From an uncultured Eubacteriales bacterium (GTDB lineage Bacteria; Bacillota; Clostridia; Christensenellales; CAG-138), in assembly GCA_902801845.1 (NCBI GenBank), contig CADCJW010000002.1, positions 369,627 to 433,626 of the forward strand: a stretch of DNA of 64,000 bases. Direction: 5' to 3'. Below are positions 7,129 to 15,164 of the stretch, in pieces; within the stretch, counting starts at the first letter, position 1, and every line of letters starts with the position of its first letter. A program made the translations under genes and the position numbers. Below the pieces are notes generated by a model. The model had not been told where the DNA came from and searched no databases. It worked only from the letters and a program-made list of their open reading frames with translations.

Positions 7129-9476
7129 ACAGGAAACGGTTTCTTTGCCTGGCGCTGACGGCGCTGCTGCTGGCCATGCCCCTGATCGCCATGGCGGACA
7201 CGGAATGGCGGGTGAAGAACACCAGCTCGGACCAGACCGTGGGCATCTATGCCAACATCGGGGACCCGGAGCCCGCCCGGTCCCTGGGCCCCGGCCAGGA
7301 GGTGAAGTATCTGGGCGACTGGGGCGGTGGCTGGCACCAAGTGCAGGCCCTGGACGGCAGCTTCACCGGCTTTTTGCAGTGGACCGAGTTTTTGACCTCG
7401 TACGCGGTGACCGTGACCCCCGCGCCTACGGATACCCCCGCGCCTACGGACACACCAGCGCCCACGGACACCCCCGCGCCCACGGACACCCCCGCGCCTA
7501 CGGATACCCCCGCGCCCACGGACACCCCGGCGCCCACGGACACCCCCGCACCCACGGATACCCCCGCGCCCACGGACACCCCCGCGGCCACGGACACCCC
7601 CGCACCCACGGACACCCCGGCGCCTACGGACACCCCCGCACCCACGGATACCCCCGCGCCCACGGACACTCCTGCGCCTACGGACACTCCCGCGCCTACG
7701 GACACCCCCGCGCCCACGGACACCCCCGCGCCCACGGACACCCCTGCGCCCACGGACACCCCTGCGCCTACGGAGCCGCCAGCCACGCCCACTGCGGAGC
7801 CGACTGTGGCGCCTACGACGGAGCCTACCGCGGAACCTACGACGGAGCCGACTGCTGACCCCACGGTTGAGCCAACGGTGGAGCCTACTGCTGAGCCGAC
7901 GGTGGAGCCTACGGCAGAACCTACCGCCGAGCCAACTATAGAACCTACTGCTGAACCCACGGTTGAGCCAACGGCAGAACCCACCGCCGAGCCGACTGCT
8001 GAACCAACAACGGAGCCGACTGTAGAACCTACGGCAGAGCCCACGGCGGAGCCTACTGCTGAGCCCACGGCAGAACCGACAGTAGAACCTACCGCTGAGC
8101 CCACCGTCGAGCCTACGGTGGAGCCTACCCCTGCGCCCACCGACACCCCGGCGCCCACCGCCAAGCCCGGCGGGGCGGGCGCCAGCGAGCTGGTGATCGA
8201 CACGGGGTACATCTACCCGGGCATGAGCAAGAGCTACGCGGACGGGTATCTGCCCACGGTCTCCGGAGGGAAGGCCGTGTTCGTGCTGCCTCTTTTAGGG
8301 GAGGCGCTGGAGGACGTGCTGCGGGTGACGCCGGACATCCCCGTCGATGGACCCTTCCTCTACAAGAACTATCAGTTCGATCTAAAAAAGTCCACCCAGC
8401 GGGCCAAGGATAGCGGCGGGAACCAGGTCGACCGGGAGGTGTTCCTCATCAGCCTGGCTCTGGACCTGGCGAAGAACCGGTACAACGGCACCTATTCCCT
8501 GCCCTTCCACGTAAGCTATACAAACAGGAACGGCGACCCCGCCGAGCAGGTCTTCACCCTGCAGGTCACCATCGCCGACGGCCGCAACCGGTCCCTTGGC
8601 GGGGGCGGCGGCGGGCCCTCTGCGGTGAAGAAGCCGGTGCTGATCCTGGAGAATACCCAATTGAGCAGCAACACCATCGCCGGCGGCGAAGGATTCAGCC
8701 TGTCCCTGCAGGTGAAGAACGTGGGAGAGCTGGAGGCGAAGAACATCCGCCTGGTGGCCGCCGCCGACGGGCAGGGCATCTACCGGAGCGACAGCATGGC
8801 CCCCGTGTTCCTGGGGCGGCTGGACGTGGAGGAAGAGGCGGGCATCAGCTTCCCCTTCGCCTCGGAGAAGACCGTCTTCGCCGGGCGGCACGGGCTCACC
8901 GTGACCTTCAGCTATGAGGACAAGTACGGGAACCTCTATTCCGATAACGTGCCGCTGCAGGTGAACGTGACGCAGGAGAGCTCCATCGGCTTCGACGAGA
9001 TGAAGCTGCCGGAGACGGTGACCAGCGGCGACACCTTCACCCAGCCCGTGTGCGTCTACAACACCGGCTACGCCCCGGTCTACAACGTGCGCTGCACGCT
9101 GAAGATGGACGGGCTCATCGCCGCCTCCGCCTTCCTGGGCACCCTGGAGCCCCAGCAGAGCGCGGACAAGGCCATATCCATCTTCGTCACCACCCTGCCC
9201 GGGCAGGAGAAGTACGGCATGGCCTACGGGAACCTGATCATCTCCTACGAGGACATGGCCGGGGAGGCCCACGAGGAGTACCAGCAGCTCCAGACCACCG
9301 TCCAGGCCCCCGTGGTGATCACCGACGAGGAGAAGGCCAAACAGGAGAAGGAGCAGAAGGAGCAGCAGACCCTGTCCCAGTGGTGGGTGAGCCTGCTGGT
9401 CTCCATCGCTTTCATCCTCATCATCCTGTCCGTCATCGTCATCGCCCGCTTCACCCGGATGCTGAAGATGAAGTGA
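7125..9476 (+). CDS. secreted, C-terminally membrane-anchored repeat protein (COG1361-like)
   Basis: 783 residues. In order: a signal peptide (about 1-24, ending AMADTE); a small SH3-like or glycine-rich domain (25-95); a Pro/Thr-rich stalk of hexapeptide PTDTPA units and then EPTx units (about 100-335); a globular beta-rich region with CARDB/alpha-galactosidase-NEW3-like repeats (about 345-745); and a C-terminal membrane helix with a basic tail (about 755-783). This resembles COG1361 S-layer-type proteins found beside ABC exporters. The frame is open upstream of 7125 but inside the ATPase gene; the ATGA overlap and signal peptide fix the start. It is probably an extracytoplasmic part of the export complex. 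Confidence 0.7.
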   Translation: MNRKRFLCLALTALLLAMPLIAMADTEWRVKNTSSDQTVGIYANIGDPEPARSLGPGQEVKYLGDWGGGWHQVQALDGSFTGFLQWTEFLTSYAVTVTPAPTDTPAPTDTPAPTDTPAPTDTPAPTDTPAPTDTPAPTDTPAPTDTPAPTDTPAATDTPAPTDTPAPTDTPAPTDTPAPTDTPAPTDTPAPTDTPAPTDTPAPTDTPAPTDTPAPTEPPATPTAEPTVAPTTEPTAEPTTEPTADPTVEPTVEPTAEPTVEPTAEPTAEPTIEPTAEPTVEPTAEPTAEPTAEPTTEPTVEPTAEPTAEPTAEPTAEPTVEPTAEPTVEPTVEPTPAPTDTPAPTAKPGGAGASELVIDTGYIYPGMSKSYADGYLPTVSGGKAVFVLPLLGEALEDVLRVTPDIPVDGPFLYKNYQFDLKKSTQRAKDSGGNQVDREVFLISLALDLAKNRYNGTYSLPFHVSYTNRNGDPAEQVFTLQVTIADGRNRSLGGGGGGPSAVKKPVLILENTQLSSNTIAGGEGFSLSLQVKNVGELEAKNIRLVAAADGQGIYRSDSMAPVFLGRLDVEEEAGISFPFASEKTVFAGRHGLTVTFSYEDKYGNLYSDNVPLQVNVTQESSIGFDEMKLPETVTSGDTFTQPVCVYNTGYAPVYNVRCTLKMDGLIAASAFLGTLEPQQSADKAISIFVTTLPGQEKYGMAYGNLIISYEDMAGEAHEEYQQLQTTVQAPVVITDEEKAKQEKEQKEQQTLSQWWVSLLVSIAFILIILSVIVIARFTRMLKMK
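7422..7763 (+). repeat. 19 tandem 18-bp units coding PTDTPA
   Basis: Units of the form GCG-CCY-ACG-GAY-ACN-CCN follow each other without interruption from 7422. The tenth unit (7584) codes Ala-Ala-Thr instead of Ala-Pro-Thr, and a degenerate twentieth unit at 7764 ends the array. High DNA identity points to recent expansion by slippage or unequal crossing-over. Confidence 0.9.
7788..8130 (+). repeat. 12-bp-period repeat coding EPT(A/V/T)
   Basis: About 28 units coding Glu-Pro-Thr-Ala/Val/Thr/Ile. Synonymous codons differ from unit to unit far more than in the preceding 18-bp array, so this block is probably older. Confidence 0.8.
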
Positions 9477-9489
9477 AACAGCTTTCTAT

Positions 9490-9527
9490 GTTCCTTTTTT
9501 CTCTTCATGAGAAGAGAAAAGAGGAAC
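9490..9527 (+). terminator. single long hairpin after the surface-protein gene
   Basis: A 17-bp stem with one G-T pair and loop ATGA, pyrimidine-rich on the 5' arm, 13 nt after the stop codon. It resembles a single hairpin of the three-hairpin elements but lacks the other modules. It may end or protect the operon transcript. Confidence 0.5.
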
Positions 9528-9596
9528 CGAAAAAAGAGAAGCAATCCCGATGCTCTATACGGGTCGCTGGCGTCCATGGGGCAGCGGCCCGTGTTT

Positions 9597-9680
9597 TTAC
9601 AGGTCCATAACAACTTGGGCCCTGCTTTTACAAGTCCATGACAACGCCGTTACAGTTTGTCCGAATTTGAGGTGTAGGAT
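9597..9680 (+). promoter_or_regulatory. promoter with two clusters of 11-bp direct repeats
   Basis: An upstream cluster starts at 9597 (TTACAGGTCCA, TAACAACTTGG). A second cluster has three units at 9628 (TTACAAGTCCA), 9639 (TGACAACGCCG) and 9650 (TTACAGTTTGT). The clusters are 31 bp apart, about three helical turns. The -10 candidate TAGGAT (9675-9680) is 25 bp after the start of the third unit, exactly as at 2821/2846. Confidence 0.55.
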
Positions 9681-9707
9681 GGGGACAAACGAAGGGAGGT
9701 ACAACGA

Positions 9708-11066
9708 ATGAAAAAGCTGTTTTGTCTGGTTCTGGCGGCGCTGCTCCTCGCCGCCTGCCAGCCCACGCCGGAGACGGAGGTGGTGATGAACAAGACCGAG
9801 GGGCGGCTGGAGCAGCTGATCGTGGCGACGCCGGCGGTGAGCGCGGCGCCGGAAATGACCGTGCGAGCGCGGGTGGGCGCGCCGGAGCGGGTCAAAGAGG
9901 ACCTGTCGGGCCACGTGTACGGCGGGGAGCTCACCGTCCATATCGACGCGCCGGTGACGGTGCCGGAGGTCACACGGGTGCCCGTGTACACGGTCCGGTT
10001 CAAAACCTTTTCCCCGGAGGAGAAGGAGGCCCTGACGCGGCAGCTCCTGGGGGACGGGCCATACTTCGACGGGAACCGGGACCGGTCCATCTACGCCCGG
10101 TGTGACAACATGGTGAAGCTGTACACCGCCTGGCTCAAGGCCCTGGACGAGGGGTGCTACGGCCCCGGCCAGCAGGAGAACTATGATTCCATGCGCAACG
10201 CCAACCTGCTGGACTACATCAGCTTCGAGATGAAGGACATGCAGCGGCATTCCGATTTTCCCGCGCCCCAGCCCTGGACGGGGAGCTTTTCCGACGAGCG
10301 CTTCGGCGTGGAAAACGGCATGGCCCAAAGCCTGTCCGTCGTCCCCTGGGAGCGGGGGTTGGACTTCGGCTACGCCACGGACAACGACATCTCCATCAAC
10401 TCCTACCGCTATCGGCTGCCCCAAAATGACCGGGAACGGGAACTGTGGGCCATGGTGGAAGCCTTCGCCAACGATCTGGGGATGACCGAGGCCCGGACAT
10501 GGGACATGACCGGGGTGGACGACCACATCCGGGAAGGCCTGTTCCGCAGCGAGACGGGCTTTGAATACGACAGCTTTCAGTTCCGGCTGCTGCCCTATTA
10601 CGACGGCATCCCCTCCTATCCCGACAGCCATACCTACACCGGCCCGGACGGGGTGAAGGAGCGGGTGACCCACGTGCCCTACGAGCAGGGCCCCCAGCAG
10701 GAGCGGATCGAGGCCACAGTGGTGAAGGGGGAGATCACCAGCCTCAACTGGTACAACGCCCTGGAGATCGTCTCCACCGACAGCGAGAACGTGAATCTGC
10801 TGCCCTTTAGCAAGATCATGGACATTTTCCGGGCCCAGATCTTCCGCAGCATCTATCTGGGCACCTCGGACGAGGACCCGGAGCTGTGGAAGAATGAACC
10901 GGATCACAGCGAGGTGCTGACCATCCAAACCGTCCGCTTCTCCTATATGCGGGTGAAGAAGCCCGATTCTGAGGAATTCTGGCTCCTGCCCGTGTGGGAC
11001 TTTGGGGACTGCATGACCGTCAACGCTGTGGACGGTTCGATCATCAACCGCAGCGCGGGATATTGA
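9708..11066 (+). CDS. large lipoprotein, paralogue of the gene at 4713 (possibly DUF6034)
   Basis: 452 residues starting MKKLFCLVLAALLLAAC; the lipobox LLAAC places the lipid-modified Cys at residue 17. The mature part of about 436 residues aligns with the other copy: a repeated GAPE..... GHVYGG.L.V.IDA.VTVPEV strand region near 60-95, and a C-terminal region ending in WLLPVWDF and a VNAVDGSI..R..GY tail that is PepSY/YcdB-like in flavour. The RBS GGGAGG precedes ATG. It is probably a surface protein under the same control as the permease at 2880, because the promoters share repeats. Function unknown. Confidence 0.65.
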   Translation: MKKLFCLVLAALLLAACQPTPETEVVMNKTEGRLEQLIVATPAVSAAPEMTVRARVGAPERVKEDLSGHVYGGELTVHIDAPVTVPEVTRVPVYTVRFKTFSPEEKEALTRQLLGDGPYFDGNRDRSIYARCDNMVKLYTAWLKALDEGCYGPGQQENYDSMRNANLLDYISFEMKDMQRHSDFPAPQPWTGSFSDERFGVENGMAQSLSVVPWERGLDFGYATDNDISINSYRYRLPQNDRERELWAMVEAFANDLGMTEARTWDMTGVDDHIREGLFRSETGFEYDSFQFRLLPYYDGIPSYPDSHTYTGPDGVKERVTHVPYEQGPQQERIEATVVKGEITSLNWYNALEIVSTDSENVNLLPFSKIMDIFRAQIFRSIYLGTSDEDPELWKNEPDHSEVLTIQTVRFSYMRVKKPDSEEFWLLPVWDFGDCMTVNAVDGSIINRSAGY

Positions 11067-11218
11067 GAGAAAGGAATGAAAGCCCGAACCTATTCTTTCA
11101 AGAAAAGAATCAACCAAATGAACACAAATGGGGATTGCTTTTCACGGCAGTCCCCATTATCCTTCCTGAGCTTTTCTTTTTCCGCCGCTTTTGCTTTTCA
11201 CTGAAAAGAAAAAGCGGC
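11067..11218 (+). repeat. three-hairpin intergenic element, copy D
   Basis: It begins right after the stop codon with GAGAAAGGAATGAAAGC. Hairpin I is reduced (7-bp stem ATTCTTT/AAAGAAT). Hairpin II is a strong stem around AATGGGGATTGC. Hairpin III (11184-11218) has one mismatch relative to copy B. Confidence 0.7.
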
Positions 11219-11224
11219 ACAGTC

Positions 11225-11252
11225 TTGCTTTTTGTCGGGTTTTTCGTATAAT
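11225..11252 (+). promoter_or_regulatory. sigma-A promoter of the ABC exporter operon
   Basis: TTGCTT (11225-11230), 16-bp spacer, consensus TATAAT (11247-11252), directly after repeat D. Confidence 0.65.
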
Positions 11253-11302
11253 GGAGATACTACCCCACAGTCCGGGCGGAGCCCGGCAGAAAGAGACACA
11301 TC

Positions 11303-13075
11303 TTGATATTCGGCAAGCATATCAACCGGTACTATTTGAAGTACGCGCCTCGGCTGCTGCTGGGAGCGGTGGCCCTCATTTTGGTGGACTATGTGCAGCT
11401 CATCATCCCGGAGCTGTATCGGATGCTCATCAACGGCCTGAACACCGGCCACGTCCTCTATAAAGGGGCCACGGTGCCCTTCACCATGGACTTTCTGCTG
11501 GACAAGCTGTGCCTGCCCATCGTATACATCATCGTGGTCATGGTCATCGGCCGGTTTTTGTGGCGGGTGTGCTTCTTCGGCTCCGCCATCCGGGTGGAGA
11601 CGGACATCCGTATCCGCATGTTCGACCACTGCAAGGACCTTTCGAGGGAGTACTACCAGGTGAACAAGGTGGGCAACCTCATGAGCCTGTTCACCAACGA
11701 CCTCGACACCATCCAGGAGTGCTTCGGCGACGGCCTCTTGATGTTCTTCGACGCTCTGTTCTTAGGGGTTTTGGCCTTTTCCAAGATGCTGCGGATGGAC
11801 ATCACGTTGACCCTCCTCACCCTGATCCCCCTCTCCATGCTCCTCTTTCTCGGGGTGTTCATGGGCAAGGCCATGATGAAGAAGTGGGAGGTCCGGCAGC
11901 AGGCCTTTTCGAACCTTTCCGACTTCGCCCAGGAGAGCTTCTCCGGCTACGCCGTGGTGAAGGCCTTCGTGAAGGAGCTCGTCCAGCTCAAGGACTTCCA
12001 AAAGCTGAACATCGAGAACGAGGACACCAACGTGAGCTACGTGAAGACCTCCACCAAGCTCCACGTGTTCATCACGCTGCTGGTGGAGACGGTCATCTGC
12101 GTCATTTTGGGCTACGGCGGGTATCTGGTCTATCAGGATCGGTTCAATGCGGGCCAGCTGGTGGAGTACATTGCCTACTTCTCCTCGGTGGTCTGGCCGG
12201 TCATGGCCGTGGCCATGCTCATCGAGAAGTCCGCCCGTGGCAAGGCGTCCATGAACCGGGTGTCGGAGCTTTTGGAGGCGAAGATCGACGTGCAGGACAG
12301 GCCCGGCGCCACGGACCTTGAAAACCTGCGGGGCAAGATCGAGTTCCGCGATTTGACCTTCCGCTACCCGGACGGGGAGTTCGACGCCTTGGAGCACGTG
12401 TCCTTCACCATCGAGCCCGGGGAAAGCGTGGGCATCGTGGGCAAGACCGGCTCCGGCAAGACCACCATCGTGGATCTGATCCTCAGGACCTACAACGTGC
12501 CCGACGGGACCCTGTTCGTGGACGATCGGGACGTGAATGGGATCACCATCCAGTCCCTGCGGGCGGGCTGCGCCTACGTGCCCCAGGACAACTTCCTCTT
12601 CTCCGACACCATCACCAACAACATCAATTTCGCCTTCGACGACGTGGACGCGGCGGCAGTGGAGCAGGCCGCCGTGCTGGCGGACGTCCACGAGAACATC
12701 GCCGCCTTCAAGGAGGGGTACGGCACCATCCTGGGCGAGCGGGGCGTCACCGTCTCCGGGGGCCAGAAGCAGCGCATCTCCATCGCCCGGGCCCTCATGA
12801 AAAACGCGCCCATCCTCATATTGGACGACTCCGTCTCCGCCGTGGACACGGACACGGAGAAGGTCATTTTGCAGAACCTGCGGGAGAACCGGCAGGGCAA
12901 GACCACCATCCTGATCGCCCACCGGATCAGCACCATCGAGGGCCTGGACAAGATCGTGTTCGTGGAGGACGGGAAGATCGTGGCCGTGGGCAGCCACGAG
13001 GAGCTCCTCTCCACCTGCCCCGCCTACGAGCGGATGGTGGAGCTTCAGCGGCTTGAGGACGAATCAAAGGAATGA
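11303..13075 (+). CDS. ABC exporter half-transporter, subunit 1 (degenerate catalytic site)
   Basis: 590 residues with a TTG start (11303) behind AGAAAGAGA. An N-terminal six-helix exporter domain (about 1-310) is fused to an ATPase domain with Walker A GKTGSGKTT near 380, signature VSGGQKQRIS near 485 and Walker B ILILDDSVSAVD near 505. Asp replaces the catalytic Glu after Walker B, as in the non-canonical subunit of heterodimeric exporters such as TM287/288 and BmrCD. It forms an operon with subunit 2, whose ATG lies 13 nt downstream. The pair likely exports drugs, lipids or peptides; the substrate is not predictable. Confidence 0.85.
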   Translation: MIFGKHINRYYLKYAPRLLLGAVALILVDYVQLIIPELYRMLINGLNTGHVLYKGATVPFTMDFLLDKLCLPIVYIIVVMVIGRFLWRVCFFGSAIRVETDIRIRMFDHCKDLSREYYQVNKVGNLMSLFTNDLDTIQECFGDGLLMFFDALFLGVLAFSKMLRMDITLTLLTLIPLSMLLFLGVFMGKAMMKKWEVRQQAFSNLSDFAQESFSGYAVVKAFVKELVQLKDFQKLNIENEDTNVSYVKTSTKLHVFITLLVETVICVILGYGGYLVYQDRFNAGQLVEYIAYFSSVVWPVMAVAMLIEKSARGKASMNRVSELLEAKIDVQDRPGATDLENLRGKIEFRDLTFRYPDGEFDALEHVSFTIEPGESVGIVGKTGSGKTTIVDLILRTYNVPDGTLFVDDRDVNGITIQSLRAGCAYVPQDNFLFSDTITNNINFAFDDVDAAAVEQAAVLADVHENIAAFKEGYGTILGERGVTVSGGQKQRISIARALMKNAPILILDDSVSAVDTDTEKVILQNLRENRQGKTTILIAHRISTIEGLDKIVFVEDGKIVAVGSHEELLSTCPAYERMVELQRLEDESKE

Positions 13076-13088
13076 GGAGGTGAAGACC

Positions 13089-14978
13089 ATGCACGCATAC
13101 TATCCCCTGCTGCTGACGGGCGGCATCATCGGCTTCATTTCCCTGATCCTCATCGTGGCCTACGCCTCCATCAAGGACAAGAAGCAGTCCATGGGCTTCG
13201 ACCGGCACATGAAGGACGGGGAGATCGTCCGCCGACTTTTGGCCTATGCCCGGCCCTACCGGGGCCAGTTCCTCTTCGTGGGCTGCATCATGCTCTTCGG
13301 CATCGCCTACGACATCCTCTCCCCCACCATCATCGGCAGGATCACGGACCTTATCAAGGACGACTTTGAGCTCAAAGAGCTCTATCGCCTGGTGGCCACC
13401 TACGCGGGGATCCTCATCGTGTCCATGGTGTGCACCTACGTCCAGGCCATCGTGCTGCAGAAGGTGGGACAAAAGATCATCTCCGGCATGCGGGAGGATC
13501 TGTTCACCCACATCGAAAGCCTGTCCCACGAGCAGATGAACGCCACCCCCGTGGGGAAGCTGGTCACCCGGGTCACCAACGACACCAACGCCATCTCCCT
13601 CATGTTCACCTCGCTCCTTGTGAACCTGGTGAAGAACCTGTTCGTCATCGTGGGCGTGCTGGCGGCCATGATCGCCCTCAACTATGAGCTGACCCTCATG
13701 GTCCTCTGCTTCGTGCCCTTCATCGTCCTGTTCACCCTCATCTTCCGCAAGTTCGCCCGCCGGGCCTACCGCCGGGTGAAGGATCGGACCACGGACATCA
13801 ACACCTACCTCTCCGAGAATCTGTCCGGCATCAAGATCACCCAGATCTTCAACCGGGAGGAGGAGAAGCTCCGGGACTTTCGGGAGAAGAGCCTGGCCCT
13901 GGGCAAGGCGAAGCGGGACCAGATCCTGGTCTTCGGCATCTTCCGGCCCCTGGTGTACGTGCTCTACATCAGCTCCGTCCTCTGCCTCTTCTACCTGGGG
14001 GGCAAGGGGTATCTGGACGGCGGCTCCTTCCTGGGCCAGACCCTGAAGGCCAGCACCATCGTCAGCTTCTACATGTACATCAACAAGTTCTTCAACCCCA
14101 TCCAGAACCTGGCCGAGCAGTTCAACTGGCTCCAGTCCGCCTTCGCCTCGGCAGAGAAGGTGTTCACCATCATGGACATCGAGCCCAAGCTTCAGGACGC
14201 GCCGGACGCCATCGAGCTCGATCACGTCCGCGGCGAGATCGAGTTTCGGGACGTGTGGTTCAGCTATATCCCCGGGGAGTGGGTATTGAAGGGGGTCTCC
14301 TTCCACGTGAATCCCCAGGACACCGTGGCCTTCGTGGGCGCCACCGGCTCCGGCAAGACCACCATTTTGTCCCTCATCTGCCGGAACTACGAGTTCCAGA
14401 AGGGGGAGATCCTGATCGACGGCATGGACATCCGCAAAATCAAGACCGCCTCCCTCCGCCGCCACTTCGGCCAGATGCTCCAGGACGTGTTCCTCTTCTC
14501 CGGCACCATCCGCAGCAACATCCTCCTGGGCATGGAGAGGGTGGACGACGAGCAGATCATGGCCGCCTGCCGGTACGTGAACGCGGACCACTTCATCGAC
14601 CGGCTGGAGAAGGGCCTGGACGAGCCCGTGCGGGAGCGGGGCAACAACTTCTCCGCCGGCCAGCGGCAGCTGCTCAGCTTCGCCCGGACCATCCTCCACA
14701 AGCCGGAGGTGATGATCCTGGACGAGGCCACGGCCAACATCGACACGGAGACCGAGGTGCTCATCCAGGACTCCCTGGAGAAGATGATGAACATCGGCAC
14801 CATGCTCATCGTGGCCCACCGGCTTTCCACCATCCAGCATGCGGACAACATCCTGGTGCTCTCCAAGGGGGAGATCGTGGAGCAGGGGAACCACCGCCAG
14901 CTGTTGGAGCAGCGGGGCAAGTACTATCAGCTCTACACCTTGCAGTTTGAGAAGGAACGGCTGAAAAACGCTCAGTAA
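13089..14978 (+). CDS. ABC exporter half-transporter, subunit 2 (canonical Walker B)
   Basis: 629 residues. An extra N-terminal helix (HAYYPLLLTGGIIGF...) precedes the usual six-helix domain. ATPase motifs are Walker A GATGSGKTT near 417, signature NFSAGQRQ near 520 (SAGQ instead of SGGQ) and Walker B MILDEATANID near 542 with the catalytic Glu. The opposite degeneracy to subunit 1 marks a heterodimer with one active ATP site. ATG 13089 follows a perfect AGGAGGTGA; the in-frame ATG at 13053 lies inside subunit 1 and is not used. Confidence 0.87.
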   Translation: MHAYYPLLLTGGIIGFISLILIVAYASIKDKKQSMGFDRHMKDGEIVRRLLAYARPYRGQFLFVGCIMLFGIAYDILSPTIIGRITDLIKDDFELKELYRLVATYAGILIVSMVCTYVQAIVLQKVGQKIISGMREDLFTHIESLSHEQMNATPVGKLVTRVTNDTNAISLMFTSLLVNLVKNLFVIVGVLAAMIALNYELTLMVLCFVPFIVLFTLIFRKFARRAYRRVKDRTTDINTYLSENLSGIKITQIFNREEEKLRDFREKSLALGKAKRDQILVFGIFRPLVYVLYISSVLCLFYLGGKGYLDGGSFLGQTLKASTIVSFYMYINKFFNPIQNLAEQFNWLQSAFASAEKVFTIMDIEPKLQDAPDAIELDHVRGEIEFRDVWFSYIPGEWVLKGVSFHVNPQDTVAFVGATGSGKTTILSLICRNYEFQKGEILIDGMDIRKIKTASLRRHFGQMLQDVFLFSGTIRSNILLGMERVDDEQIMAACRYVNADHFIDRLEKGLDEPVRERGNNFSAGQRQLLSFARTILHKPEVMILDEATANIDTETEVLIQDSLEKMMNIGTMLIVAHRLSTIQHADNILVLSKGEIVEQGNHRQLLEQRGKYYQLYTLQFEKERLKNAQ

Positions 14979-14991
14979 AACCATATCTTCT

Positions 14992-15023
14992 GGGAGAGGC
15001 AGACCTCTCCCTTTCTTTTTTTT
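14992..15023 (+). terminator. intrinsic terminator of the ABC exporter operon
   Basis: An 8-bp stem GGGAGAGG/CCTCTCCC with loop CAGA is followed by TTTCTTTTTTTT. Confidence 0.9.
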
Positions 15024-15063
15024 AGGCATGTATATTAAAATTTAGTGAATTGTGAAAAAAATG

Positions 15064-15092
15064 TGGAAATTTGGAAAATCCTATGATATATT
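15064..15092 (+). promoter_or_regulatory. candidate promoter of the symporter gene
   Basis: TGGAAA (15064-15069) and TATATT (15087-15092) are 17 bp apart in an unusually AT-rich stretch (about 15024-15120). TATGAT at 15082 is an alternative -10. The -35 match is mediocre. Confidence 0.4.
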
Positions 15093-15134
15093 ATCCTTGC
15101 GGGAAACCGAATTCATTGTTTTTAGGAGGAACGT

Positions 15135-15146
15135 ATGGAAATCTAA
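15135..15146 (+). other. ATG with strong RBS followed by in-frame TAA at codon 4
   Basis: AGGAGGA (15124-15130) is ideally placed before ATG 15135. The frame reads Met-Glu-Ile-stop (TAA 15144-15146) and then continues without further stops into the symporter (Val-Leu-Pro-Leu-Ile-Ile-Val-Val). The ATG therefore looks like the ancestral symporter start, interrupted by a nonsense codon. Confidence 0.7.
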
Positions 15147-15164
15147 GTCCTGCCACTCATTATC

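Noticed and set aside
7422..7763. CRISPR-like regular array
   Set aside because: The 18-bp units are contiguous with no spacers and code a Pro/Thr stalk in frame.
7247..8212. Long minus-strand open frame rich in VGSAVGS/VGAGVSV
   Set aside because: It is only the reverse reading of the PTDTPA/EPT coding repeats, with no RBS and no recognisable fold.
12927..15029. 700-codon open frame opposite the ABC exporter genes
   Set aside because: A high-GC antisense shadow; the plus-strand frame holds all ABC motifs. The same applies to long antisense frames at 4869-6365, 9597-11117, 11762-12997 and 36850-38865.
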